A stretch of 50,868 nt of DNA from Candidatus Alloclostridium intestinigallinarum (GCA_904382605.1 CAJFJA010000009.1:1-50868); one strand, 5' to 3'; counted from the first letter of the stretch, positions 33,666 through 42,712 are shown. Numbers and translations are program-made. Notes: generated from the sequence alone by a model not told the origin.

Positions 33666-34259
33666 ATGAACGAAAAACTCAAAGCATCCGTACTGCAATA
33701 TTTCGACAGACTGAGGGAATACGGTCTGCACGGCGAGGGCGATTCCGTATCCGTCCGCACGGAAGGCGGCATGCTGTTTGTGGACAACAGCCGCGAAGTA
33801 AAATTCGTAAAGGCGGGCGAGGCTAAGGGAGAAGCCGCCCTCCACGAGGGAATATACGCGCAAACGGACGCCGCCGCGGTGGTGCACGCCCACCCCGACT
33901 ACGTCAGCGCGGTGGCAAAAGCGGGCGTTACCATTCCCGCCGTCATCGACGATATGGCTCAGATAGTGGGTCCCACCTGCCGCACGGTAGAGGGGAAGGA
34001 AGCCGCCGCAAAGGAGCTGAAAAAGCGCAATTCCTGCCTTATGAAGGGCGACGGCGCGGTGACCACGGGCAGAACGCTGAACGAGGCGTTCACCTGCATG
34101 ATGGTGCTGCAAAAGGCGGCAATCTGCTTTGTGAGCGCAAGCGTGCTGGGCGGAAACGTGGTCATAAACGGGCTGGAAGCGCGTCTTATGCGTTTTGTGT
34201 ACAAGAAGAAATACAGCAAGATAAATACGGAAAACAATATGGAAAGGGAGGGCAAATAA
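33666..34259 (+). CDS. Divergent class II aldolase/adducin-fold protein
   Basis: 197 residues. The central VVHAHPDYVSAVAKAG carries the zinc-binding His pair of class II aldolases. However the usual GHG motif is GDG (MKGDGAVTTGRTLNEAF), and the phosphate-binding TPSG region is not recognisable. The catalytic Glu position may be in GEAALHEGIY. It is probably an altered-specificity or non-catalytic partner of the intact aldolase that follows. AAGGAG lies about 9 nt before the ATG. Confidence 0.75.
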   Translation: MNEKLKASVLQYFDRLREYGLHGEGDSVSVRTEGGMLFVDNSREVKFVKAGEAKGEAALHEGIYAQTDAAAVVHAHPDYVSAVAKAGVTIPAVIDDMAQIVGPTCRTVEGKEAAAKELKKRNSCLMKGDGAVTTGRTLNEAFTCMMVLQKAAICFVSASVLGGNVVINGLEARLMRFVYKKKYSKINTENNMEREGK

Positions 34260-34922
34260 ATGAGCTGGACCAAGGAAGAAGAAGTAAAGCTGCGCCAGGT
34301 GGTGAAGGACAGCGGCGTTAAACTGCTCAAAGAAAACCTCGTGCAGGGCACGTGGGGCAACATGGCGCAAAGGCTGGATTCCGAATATATGCTCGTGACC
34401 CCCACGGGGCTTGACTACGAAGCGCTCTCTCCCGAAGATATGCCCGTGGTGAGCATAGCCGACCCGTCCGTGTGGCGCGACGGCAAAAAGCCCACTTCCG
34501 AGCGCAAGATTCACGCTTATCTCATGCTCAACCGCTCCGAGATAAACGCGACCATCCACTCGCACCCTTATTACGGCTCCATTTTCGCTTCGGCCAGAAA
34601 GGAACTGCCGGAAGAGGCGATGACGGAAGAGGAAAAGAAACTGCTCGGCGGAAGTATCCGCGTGGGCGCATACGGACTTCCCGGCACGAAAAAGCTCAAA
34701 GAAGGCACCGTAAAGGCCATGGAAGGGCGCAACGCCTGCTTTATGGCGAACCACGGCGTTTTCTGCGCGGGTAAGGATATGGAAGAGGCGTTCGAGATAA
34801 TCCGCTGCCTTGAAAGGGTGTGCAAGAGATATATCGAACAGCTGACCGTAAAAGCCACGGGCGCAAAGGAATATTCGGACGGGCTTTTGTTCGACTATTT
34901 CATCAAAAAGTGCGGCAGATAA
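34260..34922 (+). CDS. Class II aldolase, L-fuculose-phosphate aldolase-like
   Basis: 220 residues with the family elements in place: GTWGNMAQRL near 30, LVTPTGLDYEAL near 45, the Glu in PTSERKIHAYL near 82, the zinc His pair in TIHSHPYYGS near 101, and the third His in ANHGVFCAG near 162. It would split a phosphorylated ketose to dihydroxyacetone phosphate and an aldehyde. The ATG follows the previous stop with no gap, and GGGAGG lies upstream. tpiA and the Fe-ADH could process the two products. Confidence 0.87.
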   Translation: MSWTKEEEVKLRQVVKDSGVKLLKENLVQGTWGNMAQRLDSEYMLVTPTGLDYEALSPEDMPVVSIADPSVWRDGKKPTSERKIHAYLMLNRSEINATIHSHPYYGSIFASARKELPEEAMTEEEKKLLGGSIRVGAYGLPGTKKLKEGTVKAMEGRNACFMANHGVFCAGKDMEEAFEIIRCLERVCKRYIEQLTVKATGAKEYSDGLLFDYFIKKCGR

Positions 34923-35299
34923 TTTCGGAAAAACAGGCGCGGGAGCTGAATCCTCTCGTGCTGGCGTTCGTGGGCGACGGAGTGCAGACGCTTTACGTGC
35001 GCACCCGCCTCGCCCTGGAATCGCACGCCAAGGCGGGCGTACTGCACACGCAGGCGGCGGCGGTCGTAAACGCCGGCGCGCAGGCGCGGAGCGCGGAAGA
35101 ACTGCTCCCTTATTTTACGGAGGAGGAAGCGGGCATTTACCGCCGCGCGCGCAACAACCATTCCGCCCACCGCGCGAAAAACGCGGACGAGGGCGACTAT
35201 CACAAGGCAAGCGGGCTGGAAGCCGTGATAGGCTTTCTGTACCTCACCGGTCAGGACGAAAGACTGGAATATATTCTGAAAGCCTGCTGCAAGCGGTAA
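34910..35299 (+). CDS. mrnC: Mini-ribonuclease III
   Basis: 129 residues, a stand-alone RNase III domain without a dsRNA-binding domain, which matures 23S rRNA ends. The catalytic region is NPLVLAFVGDGVQTLYVRTRLA, followed by RRARN and KNADEGDYHKASGLEAVIGFLYLTG. I chose GTG at 34910, which overlaps the aldolase by 13 nt and gives the usual length; an upstream GTG at 34820 would add 30 atypical residues. It begins a mrnC-thyX-rlmB-sigH order resembling that in other Firmicutes. Confidence 0.88.
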   Translation: MRQIISEKQARELNPLVLAFVGDGVQTLYVRTRLALESHAKAGVLHTQAAAVVNAGAQARSAEELLPYFTEEEAGIYRRARNNHSAHRAKNADEGDYHKASGLEAVIGFLYLTGQDERLEYILKACCKR

Positions 35300-35309
35300 A
35301 GGAGATATT

Positions 35310-36062
35310 ATGCCTCAGGTAAAACCACACGTAGTACTGCTTACTTATACGCAAAATCCGGCGCAGACGATAGCCATGTCGGCAAAGCTGTGCTATTCCG
35401 ACGCCACCATTGCCGACCTCAAAAAGGGCGTGGACGAGAGCGACGTGGGCAAATTTTTGTCCAGACTCGTCACGATGGGGCATCTTTCCCCGTTCGAGCA
35501 CGCCTCTTTCACTTTCGGGATAGAGGGCGTTTCGCGCAGTTTTCTGGCGCAGGTGACAAGGCACAGGATAGCTTCTTTTTCCGTAAAATCACAGCGTTAT
35601 GTGGACGCTAACAAAAAGGGCGAATTCAATTACGTAATTCCACCCGCCATAAGCGCATTGGGCAGCGGGGCGGAAGAAGAGTACAAAGACCAGATGGCGC
35701 AGATGCACGCCTGGTACTGCAAATGGCAGGAAAGGTTGGGCGGAGCGTGCGAAAAATCCAACGAGGACGCGCGTTTCGTACTGCCCAACGCGGCGGAAAC
35801 CAAGATGACGATGACCATGAACGTGCGCGAACTCATGCATTTTTTCACCGTGCGCTGCTGTAACCGCGCGCAATGGGAGATACGCGAAGTGGCGTGGCGT
35901 ATGCTGGAAGAAGTGCTCAAAGTCGCCCCCGAACTGTTCGTGACGGCGGGTCCGTCCTGCGTGCGCGGCGGTTGCAGCGAGGGTAAAATGACCTGCGCAA
36001 AGCCCGATGAAGTAAGAGCAAGGCGCAGGGCGCTTACGGAAAAGATTGCGGAGAAGAAGTAA
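35310..36062 (+). CDS. thyX: Flavin-dependent thymidylate synthase
   Basis: 250 residues. FAD-dependent methylation of dUMP using methylene-THF and NADPH. The ThyX motif RHRxxSxxxxS is present as RHRIASFSVKSQRY (84-97). AAAGGAG precedes the ATG. A Cys-containing C-terminal tail (SCVRGGCSEGKMTC) is extra. The stop shares a base with the rlmB ATG. Confidence 0.95.
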   Translation: MPQVKPHVVLLTYTQNPAQTIAMSAKLCYSDATIADLKKGVDESDVGKFLSRLVTMGHLSPFEHASFTFGIEGVSRSFLAQVTRHRIASFSVKSQRYVDANKKGEFNYVIPPAISALGSGAEEEYKDQMAQMHAWYCKWQERLGGACEKSNEDARFVLPNAAETKMTMTMNVRELMHFFTVRCCNRAQWEIREVAWRMLEEVLKVAPELFVTAGPSCVRGGCSEGKMTCAKPDEVRARRRALTEKIAEKK

Positions 36063-36778
36063 TGTTACTTGAAGGAAAGAACGCCGTGCGCGAGCACCTT
36101 TCGGCGGGCGGAAAACTCACCCGTCTTTACCTGCAAAAGGGGCTTCACGGCACGGAAGACATAATAGATAAAGCCAAAACCGCGGGCGCGCGCATAGTAA
36201 TGTGCGACAAAAAGGAGCTGGACAAGCTGTGCGGAGGGGAAAAACACCGCGGCGTCGTGGGCGCGGCGGACGAGTATTCCTACTGCACGGTGGAAGACAT
36301 AATAAAAGCGGCAAAGGACAAGGGCGAAAAGCTGTTCATGCTCATTCTGGACGGCATAGAAGACCCGCACAACCTGGGCAGTATAGTCAGGGTTGCGGAA
36401 TGTTCGGGCGTGCACGGCATTGTCATTCCCAAAAGAAGGGCGGTAGGCGTGAACGCGACTGTGGTAAAGGTATCCGCGGGCGCGACGGCTTACGTCAGAA
36501 TAGCGGCGGTGAACAACGTCAACGACGTCATTCGCAAGCTGAAAGACAATTTCGTGAACGTGTACTGCGCGGATATGGACGGCAGGGACGTCTACACCAC
36601 CAATCTTACGGAAGATCTCGCGCTTGTCATAGGCAGCGAAGGTTTCGGCGTAAAGCCGCTCACCGCCAGGCTGTGCGACGGCGCCGTTTCCCTGCCGCAG
36701 AAGGGCAGGATAAATTCGCTCAACGCCTCCGTGGCGTGCGGCGTGCTTTGCTATGAAGTGCTCAGGCAAAGGAGATAA
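36062..36778 (+). CDS. rlmB: 23S rRNA 2'-O-methyltransferase RlmB (TrmH/SpoU family)
   Basis: 238 residues with an N-terminal L30e-like substrate-binding domain and a C-terminal SPOUT knot. The three SpoU motifs are visible: DPHNLGSIVRVAE near 102, IGSEGFGVKPL near 195, and SLNASVACGVLCYEV at the end. Methylates G2251 of 23S rRNA (E. coli numbering) in characterised relatives. Confidence 0.93.
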   Translation: MLLEGKNAVREHLSAGGKLTRLYLQKGLHGTEDIIDKAKTAGARIVMCDKKELDKLCGGEKHRGVVGAADEYSYCTVEDIIKAAKDKGEKLFMLILDGIEDPHNLGSIVRVAECSGVHGIVIPKRRAVGVNATVVKVSAGATAYVRIAAVNNVNDVIRKLKDNFVNVYCADMDGRDVYTTNLTEDLALVIGSEGFGVKPLTARLCDGAVSLPQKGRINSLNASVACGVLCYEVLRQRR

Positions 36779-36779
36779 T

Positions 36780-37319
36780 ATGAAGGAAGAAGAGCTCATC
36801 GCGCGCGCTTCTTCGGGCGACAGCCTTGCCATGGAAGAACTGCTCACCGCCTATATGGGTATGGTAAAGGCGGTGGCGCGGCAATATTACATTGTGGGCG
36901 CGACCTGCGAGGACGTATCGCAGGAAGGAATGATAGGGCTTTACAAGGCGGTCGTCACATACAAGAGGGAAAAGGGCAGATTTTCTGCGTACGCGTACGC
37001 GTGCATAAAGGCGGCGGTGATAGACGCGGTAAAGGCGGCTTCGCGCGAAAAAAACAAGGCGCTCAACACGTCCGTACCCCTTGAAAACACGGTGGGACTT
37101 GTGAGCGACGTGGATATTACGGTGAACCTTGTGGGCGGAGAGCTTATGGCAAGGATAAAAAGCCGTCTTTCGCCTGCGGAAGAGGAGATATTTTCCATGT
37201 GGGCGGAAGGCATGAGTTATGCGGAAATAGCAAAAGAGCTGGGCAAAACGGTGAAAAACGTGGATAACGCCGTCCAGCGCATAAAGAAAAAAGCGAAAGC
37301 AGTGATAAAGGAAGGCTGA
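36780..37319 (+). CDS. sigH: RNA polymerase sigma factor SigH (Spo0H-like)
   Basis: 179 residues. Sigma-70 region 2 is seen in DVSQEGMIGLYKAVVTYKREK and the following RFSAYAYACIKAAVIDAVK. Region 4 is the C-terminal SPAEEEIFSMWAEGMSYAEIAKELGKTVKNVDNAV helix-turn-helix. Relatives drive early sporulation and stationary-phase genes, and the position after rlmB is the usual one for sigH (yacP is missing between them). AAAGGAG precedes the ATG. No promoter of its own is evident. Confidence 0.88.
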   Translation: MKEEELIARASSGDSLAMEELLTAYMGMVKAVARQYYIVGATCEDVSQEGMIGLYKAVVTYKREKGRFSAYAYACIKAAVIDAVKAASREKNKALNTSVPLENTVGLVSDVDITVNLVGGELMARIKSRLSPAEEEIFSMWAEGMSYAEIAKELGKTVKNVDNAVQRIKKKAKAVIKEG

Positions 37320-37365
37320 CTCGTATATATGCCGCAAAAAGCGGCAAAAGGCGCAAGGAGGAATT

Positions 37366-38592
37366 ATGAAGAAAAGCGCGGCGCTTATACTTATATTGGC
37401 GGTGGTCGCAGTAGCGGCGGCGGTTACCCTTACCGCCTGCGCTACCGTTTCCGTGACGTTCGACCTCAACGGCGGCACGGTGGACGGAAGCGGCGAAAGC
37501 GTGGTTATGAACGTATCCGGACAGCTGGATCTTTCGGAGATTTTACCCGAAAAAGAGGATTGCGCGATAAGCGGCTGGACGGATGAAGAGGGCAACTTTT
37601 ACGGCGCGTATTCGGTAATAACGCCGCAGGACGGAATGCGTCTTACCGCCGTGTACGAAGGCGTGCTTGAATATACCCGCGTGGACGACGGCTACGCCGT
37701 TTCCGCAACGGAAGGTTACGCCGGGGTGAACGTGGTGATTCCCGAAGAGTACAACGGCATGCCCGTGACGGAAGTGGCGGAAAACGCCTTTTCCGGCTGC
37801 ACGTCCATGAAGACTCTGCGCATACCCGACAGCGTGAAGAGGGTGGGCAAAGGCGCGCTTTCCGGCTGTACCTCGCTTGAAAGCATAGTGCTTCCGTTTG
37901 CGGGCGCGAGCGCGGATACTCCCGTCGGCGTAAATAATATGGGTATGGCGCATATGTTCGGATTCTCCGGCGGTTCCAGCTGGGCGAAGGATTACAGTTT
38001 GAAACAGGTTACGGTTACAGACGCGGCGACGGTTATTCCCAACGGCGCGTTCGAGGGTATGACTTCGCTTCAATACGTGAACCTGGGCGAAAACATAACC
38101 GAAATAGGAGCAAGGGCGTTTTCCAACTGCTCCAACCTTGTGAGCGTAACCTTGCCCGAAAAATGCGTTTCAATCGGGGCGTACGCTTTTGCAAATTGCA
38201 GCAAGGCGGCGATAACCGTCAAGGGCGCAATCACCTCTTTGGGATCCTATTCCTTCAGCAACAGCGGCATAACCGCCATAACTTTGGGCGAAGGAATTAC
38301 GTCAATTCCAGACAACTGTTTTTACGGCAGCAGCTTAAGGTCGATAACGCTTCCTTCAAGCGTGACAAGCGTAGGTTCGGCGGCGTTCCGCAACTGCACG
38401 CGCCTTACTGGCGTTACGGTAAATTCCGTTGTAACGCTGCACTCTTCCGCGTTCAGCGAATGCAGTGCGCTTACGAACGATTCGCTGCATTTTTCTTCGG
38501 GCGGTTCGTTTGCGTTTGCGGAAGGAGTAAGCGGTGATACAGCCACGCTCGGCAGCGCGTTTTACCGTACCGGAGTAACCATGTATAACTGA
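37366..38592 (+). CDS. BspA-type leucine-rich repeat lipoprotein
   Basis: 408 residues. A signal peptide ends in the lipobox LTAC (Cys25), so it is surface-anchored. An InlB-like beta-grasp segment (VSVTFDLNGGTVDG) follows. About seven LRR_5 repeats come next with the pattern AFSGCTSMKTLRIPDSVKRVG. Such proteins commonly bind host or partner surfaces. AAGGAGG precedes the ATG, 46 nt after sigH, which contains a GCCGC-AAAAA-GCGGC hairpin. Confidence 0.88.
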   Translation: MKKSAALILILAVVAVAAAVTLTACATVSVTFDLNGGTVDGSGESVVMNVSGQLDLSEILPEKEDCAISGWTDEEGNFYGAYSVITPQDGMRLTAVYEGVLEYTRVDDGYAVSATEGYAGVNVVIPEEYNGMPVTEVAENAFSGCTSMKTLRIPDSVKRVGKGALSGCTSLESIVLPFAGASADTPVGVNNMGMAHMFGFSGGSSWAKDYSLKQVTVTDAATVIPNGAFEGMTSLQYVNLGENITEIGARAFSNCSNLVSVTLPEKCVSIGAYAFANCSKAAITVKGAITSLGSYSFSNSGITAITLGEGITSIPDNCFYGSSLRSITLPSSVTSVGSAAFRNCTRLTGVTVNSVVTLHSSAFSECSALTNDSLHFSSGGSFAFAEGVSGDTATLGSAFYRTGVTMYN

Positions 38593-38629
38593 AAAAGCAA
38601 TATATTCAAAAGTAAGTCGGAGGAGAGAA

Positions 38630-39847
38630 ATGAACGTATTTTACAAGATGTACTGCCGCACTTTCCAGGCGGTGCTCAAACAGCTTATCAAACTCATGCC
38701 GTGGCGTAAGCCCGAACTTTTACGCTTTGAAAACGGCGCGGCGGGACTTGCCGGTTTTATCAAGGGCAAGGGGCTTAATTCCGTGCTCGTGGTGACGGAC
38801 GGCAATCTGATGAAGCTGGGGCTTTGCGCCCCCATGCTGGAAGCGCTCGAAAAGGAGGGCGTGAAAGCCACCGTATACGACAAGGTCGTGGCAAACCCCA
38901 CCATAGACAACGTGGAAGAGGCGCTTAAAATGTACCGCGACGGCGGCGCGCAGGGCATAATCGCGTTCGGCGGAGGTTCGCCCATGGACTGCGCCAAGGG
39001 CGTAGGCGCGCGCGTGGCGCGTCCCGGCAAGCCCATTCCCAAAATGAAGGGCATTTTGAAAGTGGGAAAGAAAATGCCGCCTTTCTTCGCCATTCCCACC
39101 ACTTCGGGCACGGGAAGCGAAACCACTCTGGCGGCGGTCATCACCGATACCACCAATCCCGAACACCACCTCAAATACGCTATACAGGACTTTCCGCTTA
39201 TCCCCCACTATGCGGTTCTGGACCCCTCTTTAACGGCGGGACTTCCGCAGAAGGTGACTTCCACCACGGGTATGGACGCGCTCTGCCACGCGGTTGAGGC
39301 GTATATCGGCAATTCCAACACCAAGGAAACCAAGGCCAAGGCGGAAGAGGCTGTAAAGCTCATCTTCAAGTATCTCAAACGCGCCTACGACAACGGCGGG
39401 GATATGGAAGCCAGGGAGAATATGCAGACGGCGGCGTTCGACGCGGGCGTCGCGTTCACCCGCGCCTATGTGGGTAACGTGCACGCGATGGGTCACGCCA
39501 TGGGCGCGAAGTACAATACTCCCCACGGACTTGCCATGGCGGTAATTCTGCCGCATATGCTCGACTTCTACGGCGAAAAGATATATAAGAAGCTGGCAAA
39601 GCTGGCGGACGTAGCCGGCATTTCCGGCAAGGACGATGAAGAAAAGGCAAAGGCGTTTATCCGGGCGGTAAAGGATATGAACGCGTATATGAATATCCCC
39701 GAAAACTTCGGCGGCATAATCAAGAAAGAGGACGTCCCCGAAATGTGCGAAGCCGCATACAAGGAAGCAAATCCGCTCTACCCCGTACCCGTGATGATGG
39801 GCAGGGAAGACTTTGCCAAAATGTATTTAGAGGTTCTTAACGGCTGA
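38630..39847 (+). CDS. Iron-containing alcohol dehydrogenase
   Basis: 405 residues of the group III metal-dependent ADH family. The NAD-binding GGGSPMDCAKG is near residue 110 and TTSGTGSETTLAAVI near residue 162. Metal ligands are in GMDALCHAVEAY and the NVHAMGHAMGAKYNTPHG block. It could reduce an aldehyde (for example lactaldehyde or glycolaldehyde from the aldolases) and so discard electrons. GGAGGAG precedes the ATG. Confidence 0.93.
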   Translation: MNVFYKMYCRTFQAVLKQLIKLMPWRKPELLRFENGAAGLAGFIKGKGLNSVLVVTDGNLMKLGLCAPMLEALEKEGVKATVYDKVVANPTIDNVEEALKMYRDGGAQGIIAFGGGSPMDCAKGVGARVARPGKPIPKMKGILKVGKKMPPFFAIPTTSGTGSETTLAAVITDTTNPEHHLKYAIQDFPLIPHYAVLDPSLTAGLPQKVTSTTGMDALCHAVEAYIGNSNTKETKAKAEEAVKLIFKYLKRAYDNGGDMEARENMQTAAFDAGVAFTRAYVGNVHAMGHAMGAKYNTPHGLAMAVILPHMLDFYGEKIYKKLAKLADVAGISGKDDEEKAKAFIRAVKDMNAYMNIPENFGGIIKKEDVPEMCEAAYKEANPLYPVPVMMGREDFAKMYLEVLNG

Positions 39848-39848
39848 T

Positions 39849-40652
39849 ATGTTTGTTGCGGACTCACACACACATTGCAACCACTCCCACGACAGTTTCG
39901 TGCCGCCGGAGGAGATGATTGAAAACGCGATAGCAAAGGGCGCGTCCTATATGGCGATGACCGACCATTGCGATAAGGATTACGCCCTTATTCCCGAATT
40001 TTTCGATATAAAGCAGATAGACCTTGATTCCCACTTTAAGCAGGCGCGCGCCCTGCAGGAGCGTTATAAGGGCAAATTGCAGATAGGAGTGGGACTGGAA
40101 TGCGGCTATTACGCGCCTGCGGACAAGCTGTACAGGGAGATTCTGGCGCAGTATCCCACCGACGTGGTCATCAATTCCGTGCACGTCGTGAACGAAGAGG
40201 ACTGCTATTACGACAGCTATTTCACGCGCGGCAGAAAGGCGGCTTACGGCATGTACGTGCAGGCGGTATTGGACAGCGTGAACGCCGACTTCCCCTACGA
40301 CATAATCGGGCATATCGGCTATGTCGCGCGCAAAGCGCCCTTTGAAAACCGCGCTTTGAGATATGAAGAATTCCCCGATATGTTCGATGAAATTCTGCGC
40401 GGAATAATTCAGAAGGGCAAGGCGCTGGAAGTAAACGGCAGGGGAACGGGCATTCCCTATATCCCCGAAGACGGTATTCTGCGCCGTTACAGGGAGCTGG
40501 GCGGCGAGCTGGTCACCTACGGTTCGGACGCGCACTATCCGCAATTACAGCTCATTCATTACAACGAGGTGAAGGAGGGCTTGAAAGCGCTTGGCTTCAG
40601 GTATATCTTCCACTACCTCGACCACAAGCCGGTTGCGGCGGAGATAGACTGA
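39849..40652 (+). CDS. PHP-domain phosphatase, histidinol-phosphatase (HisJ)-like
   Basis: 267 residues. A metal-dependent PHP fold with DSHTHCNHSHD at the start, MTDHCDKD near 36, and SDAHYP near 235. It resembles HisJ, but no other his gene is present, so it may act on another phosphoester. It starts 1 nt after the Fe-ADH stop and its own stop overlaps the ung start. Confidence 0.82.
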   Translation: MFVADSHTHCNHSHDSFVPPEEMIENAIAKGASYMAMTDHCDKDYALIPEFFDIKQIDLDSHFKQARALQERYKGKLQIGVGLECGYYAPADKLYREILAQYPTDVVINSVHVVNEEDCYYDSYFTRGRKAAYGMYVQAVLDSVNADFPYDIIGHIGYVARKAPFENRALRYEEFPDMFDEILRGIIQKGKALEVNGRGTGIPYIPEDGILRRYRELGGELVTYGSDAHYPQLQLIHYNEVKEGLKALGFRYIFHYLDHKPVAAEID

Positions 40653-41350
40653 TGGCTTCACATCTGGGAAACAGCTGGGACGCTTTGCTAAAAGGCGAAT
40701 TCGACAGCGAATATTTCGACAAACTGCGCGACTTCCTCAACAGGGAATATGCCTCGCACACCGTATATCCGCCCAAGCGCGATATACTCAGCGCGTTCGC
40801 GCACACCCCTTACGAAAACGTCAAGGTGGTCATAATCGGGCAGGACCCCTACATAGGCGAACGCCAGGCGAACGGAATGTGCTTTTCGGTGGGAGAGGGC
40901 GTTAAATGTCCCCCTTCGCTCGTGAATATCTACAAAGCGCTCGAATACGACCTGGGCATACCGCCCACCGACTGCGGCGACCTCGGCGGCTGGGCGGAGC
41001 AGGGTGTTCTCCTGCTCAACGCCGTCCTCACCGTCCGCGCCGGAGCCAGCGGTTCGCACGCGGGCAAGGGCTGGGAGCGGTTTACCGACTTTGTGATCTC
41101 CCTGCTCAACAAAAGTCCTAACCCCATAGTTTTTATGCTCTGGGGCGGCTACGCTAAGAAAAAGGGCAGGATAATCGACAATCCCAAACACCTCATCTTA
41201 ACTTCCGTCCACCCTTCGCCCCTTTCCTTCTACCAGGGCTTTTTGGAGTGCAGGCATTTTTCCAAGGCGAATAAGTTTTTGATAGAGAACGGGAGAAGCC
41301 CCATTCGTTGGGAACTGAGGTCTATAAGAGAGTATAACGAAAACAAATGA
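40652..41350 (+). CDS. ung: Uracil-DNA glycosylase family 1
   Basis: 232 residues. Removes uracil from DNA. Motif A is GQDPYIGERQANGMCFSV with Asp65 and Tyr67 present; the usual His after PY is Ile68. VHPSPLS near 192 holds the second catalytic His. Start overlaps the upstream stop (TGATG). The altered position is worth noting but the rest of the family signature is intact. Last gene of the 11 kb run. Confidence 0.92.
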   Translation: MASHLGNSWDALLKGEFDSEYFDKLRDFLNREYASHTVYPPKRDILSAFAHTPYENVKVVIIGQDPYIGERQANGMCFSVGEGVKCPPSLVNIYKALEYDLGIPPTDCGDLGGWAEQGVLLLNAVLTVRAGASGSHAGKGWERFTDFVISLLNKSPNPIVFMLWGGYAKKKGRIIDNPKHLILTSVHPSPLSFYQGFLECRHFSKANKFLIENGRSPIRWELRSIREYNENK

Positions 41351-41352
41351 CA

Positions 41353-41382
41353 AAAAAGCGCCCGCCTAGTAATGAGGGTGCT
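41353..41382 (-). terminator. Terminator after the rRNA methyltransferase
   Basis: GCGCCC (41359-41364) pairs with GGGTGC (41377-41382). Leftward RNA then has six Us. The right arm is part of the terminal-repeat fragment at 41376-41395. Confidence 0.7.
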
Positions 41383-41395
41383 TATGCGCGGTGCA
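41376..41395 (-). repeat. Solo terminal repeat of the palindromic element
   Basis: Reads leftward GCACCGCGCATAAGCACCCT, matching the left end of the 15016 copy at nearly every base. No second end or inner box is found nearby, so this is a fragment. It lies just after the methyltransferase stop. Confidence 0.75.
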
Positions 41396-41401
41396 GCCCG
41401 T

Positions 41402-42706
41402 TTACTTACGCAACCCCTTAGGGTAGAAGTTTTTCAAAACCCCGTTCACAACCTTCCCCCAGCCCAGGGAAATGCCGTCCGTCAGTACCAGCGCCCAGCC
41501 GTTTTCAAGTTCGGTAGGCAGCGTTTCGCCGTGAAGGTATGCCAGCACGGACTTTCCGTCGGAAGGAAGGTCGATATAATTTTTCACGTCCTCTTTTCTC
41601 AGCGCGAGCGCAAGGGAGTGGTGCGGAGTAAATCTGCCGCGTTCCATATCGCCAAGCGGCAGTCCGAAGCGCAGACATTTTATGCCGTCCAAATCGGGAC
41701 AGTCCCTAGGAGTGCAATACAGGGTGTTTCCCACGCTCAGGTTGTATTCGACGGCGCGGTTTAAGGTTTTTTTCGCAAATGCGTCAAACGCCTTTGCCGC
41801 GTCCTTTTGCACGGAAAGTTTCTGCGTTTTGCAGGGGGCGGAATATCCGTCCGCCTTTTTCATCACGCATACGAAATGCCCTTCGCCCTTCACCTTGTGC
41901 GGATAAAGGCGCAGTCCTATGCCGCCTATGCCGCGCGTTATCCCCGGAATATCGTCTATCGGTGTGGACGTAAGGGAAAATTCGGGGTGGTTTTGCAAAA
42001 AGTTTTTGACGTTGCATTCGTTTTCCGCGCTTTCGAAAGTGCAGGTGGAGTAAATTATTCTGCCGCCCGGACGCGTCATGCGCGCCGCCTGGTGCAGAAT
42101 TTCCGCGCTCCTTTCGGCACACTTGGCGCAGTTTTCCTCGCTCCACTCTTCAACGGCAATCTCGCGCCGTCTGAACATTCCCTCGCCGGAGCAGGGCACG
42201 TCGGCTATCACTGCGTCGAACGTCTCTCCCCATTTGTCCGCAAGCGTCCGCGGAGCTTCGCTAGTGACTATGCCGCATTCTATTCCGCACCGCTCTATGT
42301 TCTGCGCCAGCACTTTGGCGCGGGAGGGAACTATTTCGTTGCTCACTAGCAGAGAGGGATTGAAGCACGCCGCGTGCGTGCTCTTGCCGCCGGGCGCGGC
42401 ACACAAATCCAGCACGCGTTCCCCCGCCTTTATATCCGCCGCTTCGGCGACTGCCATGGCGGAAGGCTCCTGGATATAGTACGCGCCCGCCTCGTGCAGG
42501 GGCGATTTTCCGGGAGTGCCCGTGTAATATCTGCCGGAAGGGCACCACGGTACTTTATCCGTGCAGCATTCGGGAACGAGGTCGGTTTTAACGGTATTTA
42601 TGCGCAGCGCAAGCGGCGAAGGCTTTTCGTACTCCGCCATGAATTTTTCAAAGTCCATTTCCGCAAGGGCGCGCATACGCTGTTTGAAGGCTTCGGGTAG
42701 ATTCAT
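41402..42706 (-). CDS. rRNA cytosine-C5 methyltransferase (RsmB/RsmF/NOP2 family), leaderless
   Basis: 434 residues. SAM-binding DLCAAPGGKSTHAA (100-113), DVPCSGEGMFRR with Cys172, and the catalytic STCTFESAENE with Cys222. A C-terminal RsmF-like domain follows, so it probably methylates 16S rRNA. I chose the ATG at 42706: it has no ribosome site, but TATAAT ends exactly 6 nt upstream. The open frame continues to 42841 through the promoter and is not likely coding. Confidence 0.9.
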   Translation of the reverse strand: MNLPEAFKQRMRALAEMDFEKFMAEYEKPSPLALRINTVKTDLVPECCTDKVPWCPSGRYYTGTPGKSPLHEAGAYYIQEPSAMAVAEAADIKAGERVLDLCAAPGGKSTHAACFNPSLLVSNEIVPSRAKVLAQNIERCGIECGIVTSEAPRTLADKWGETFDAVIADVPCSGEGMFRRREIAVEEWSEENCAKCAERSAEILHQAARMTRPGGRIIYSTCTFESAENECNVKNFLQNHPEFSLTSTPIDDIPGITRGIGGIGLRLYPHKVKGEGHFVCVMKKADGYSAPCKTQKLSVQKDAAKAFDAFAKKTLNRAVEYNLSVGNTLYCTPRDCPDLDGIKCLRFGLPLGDMERGRFTPHHSLALALRKEDVKNYIDLPSDGKSVLAYLHGETLPTELENGWALVLTDGISLGWGKVVNGVLKNFYPKGLRK

Positions 42707-42712
42707 AACAAT

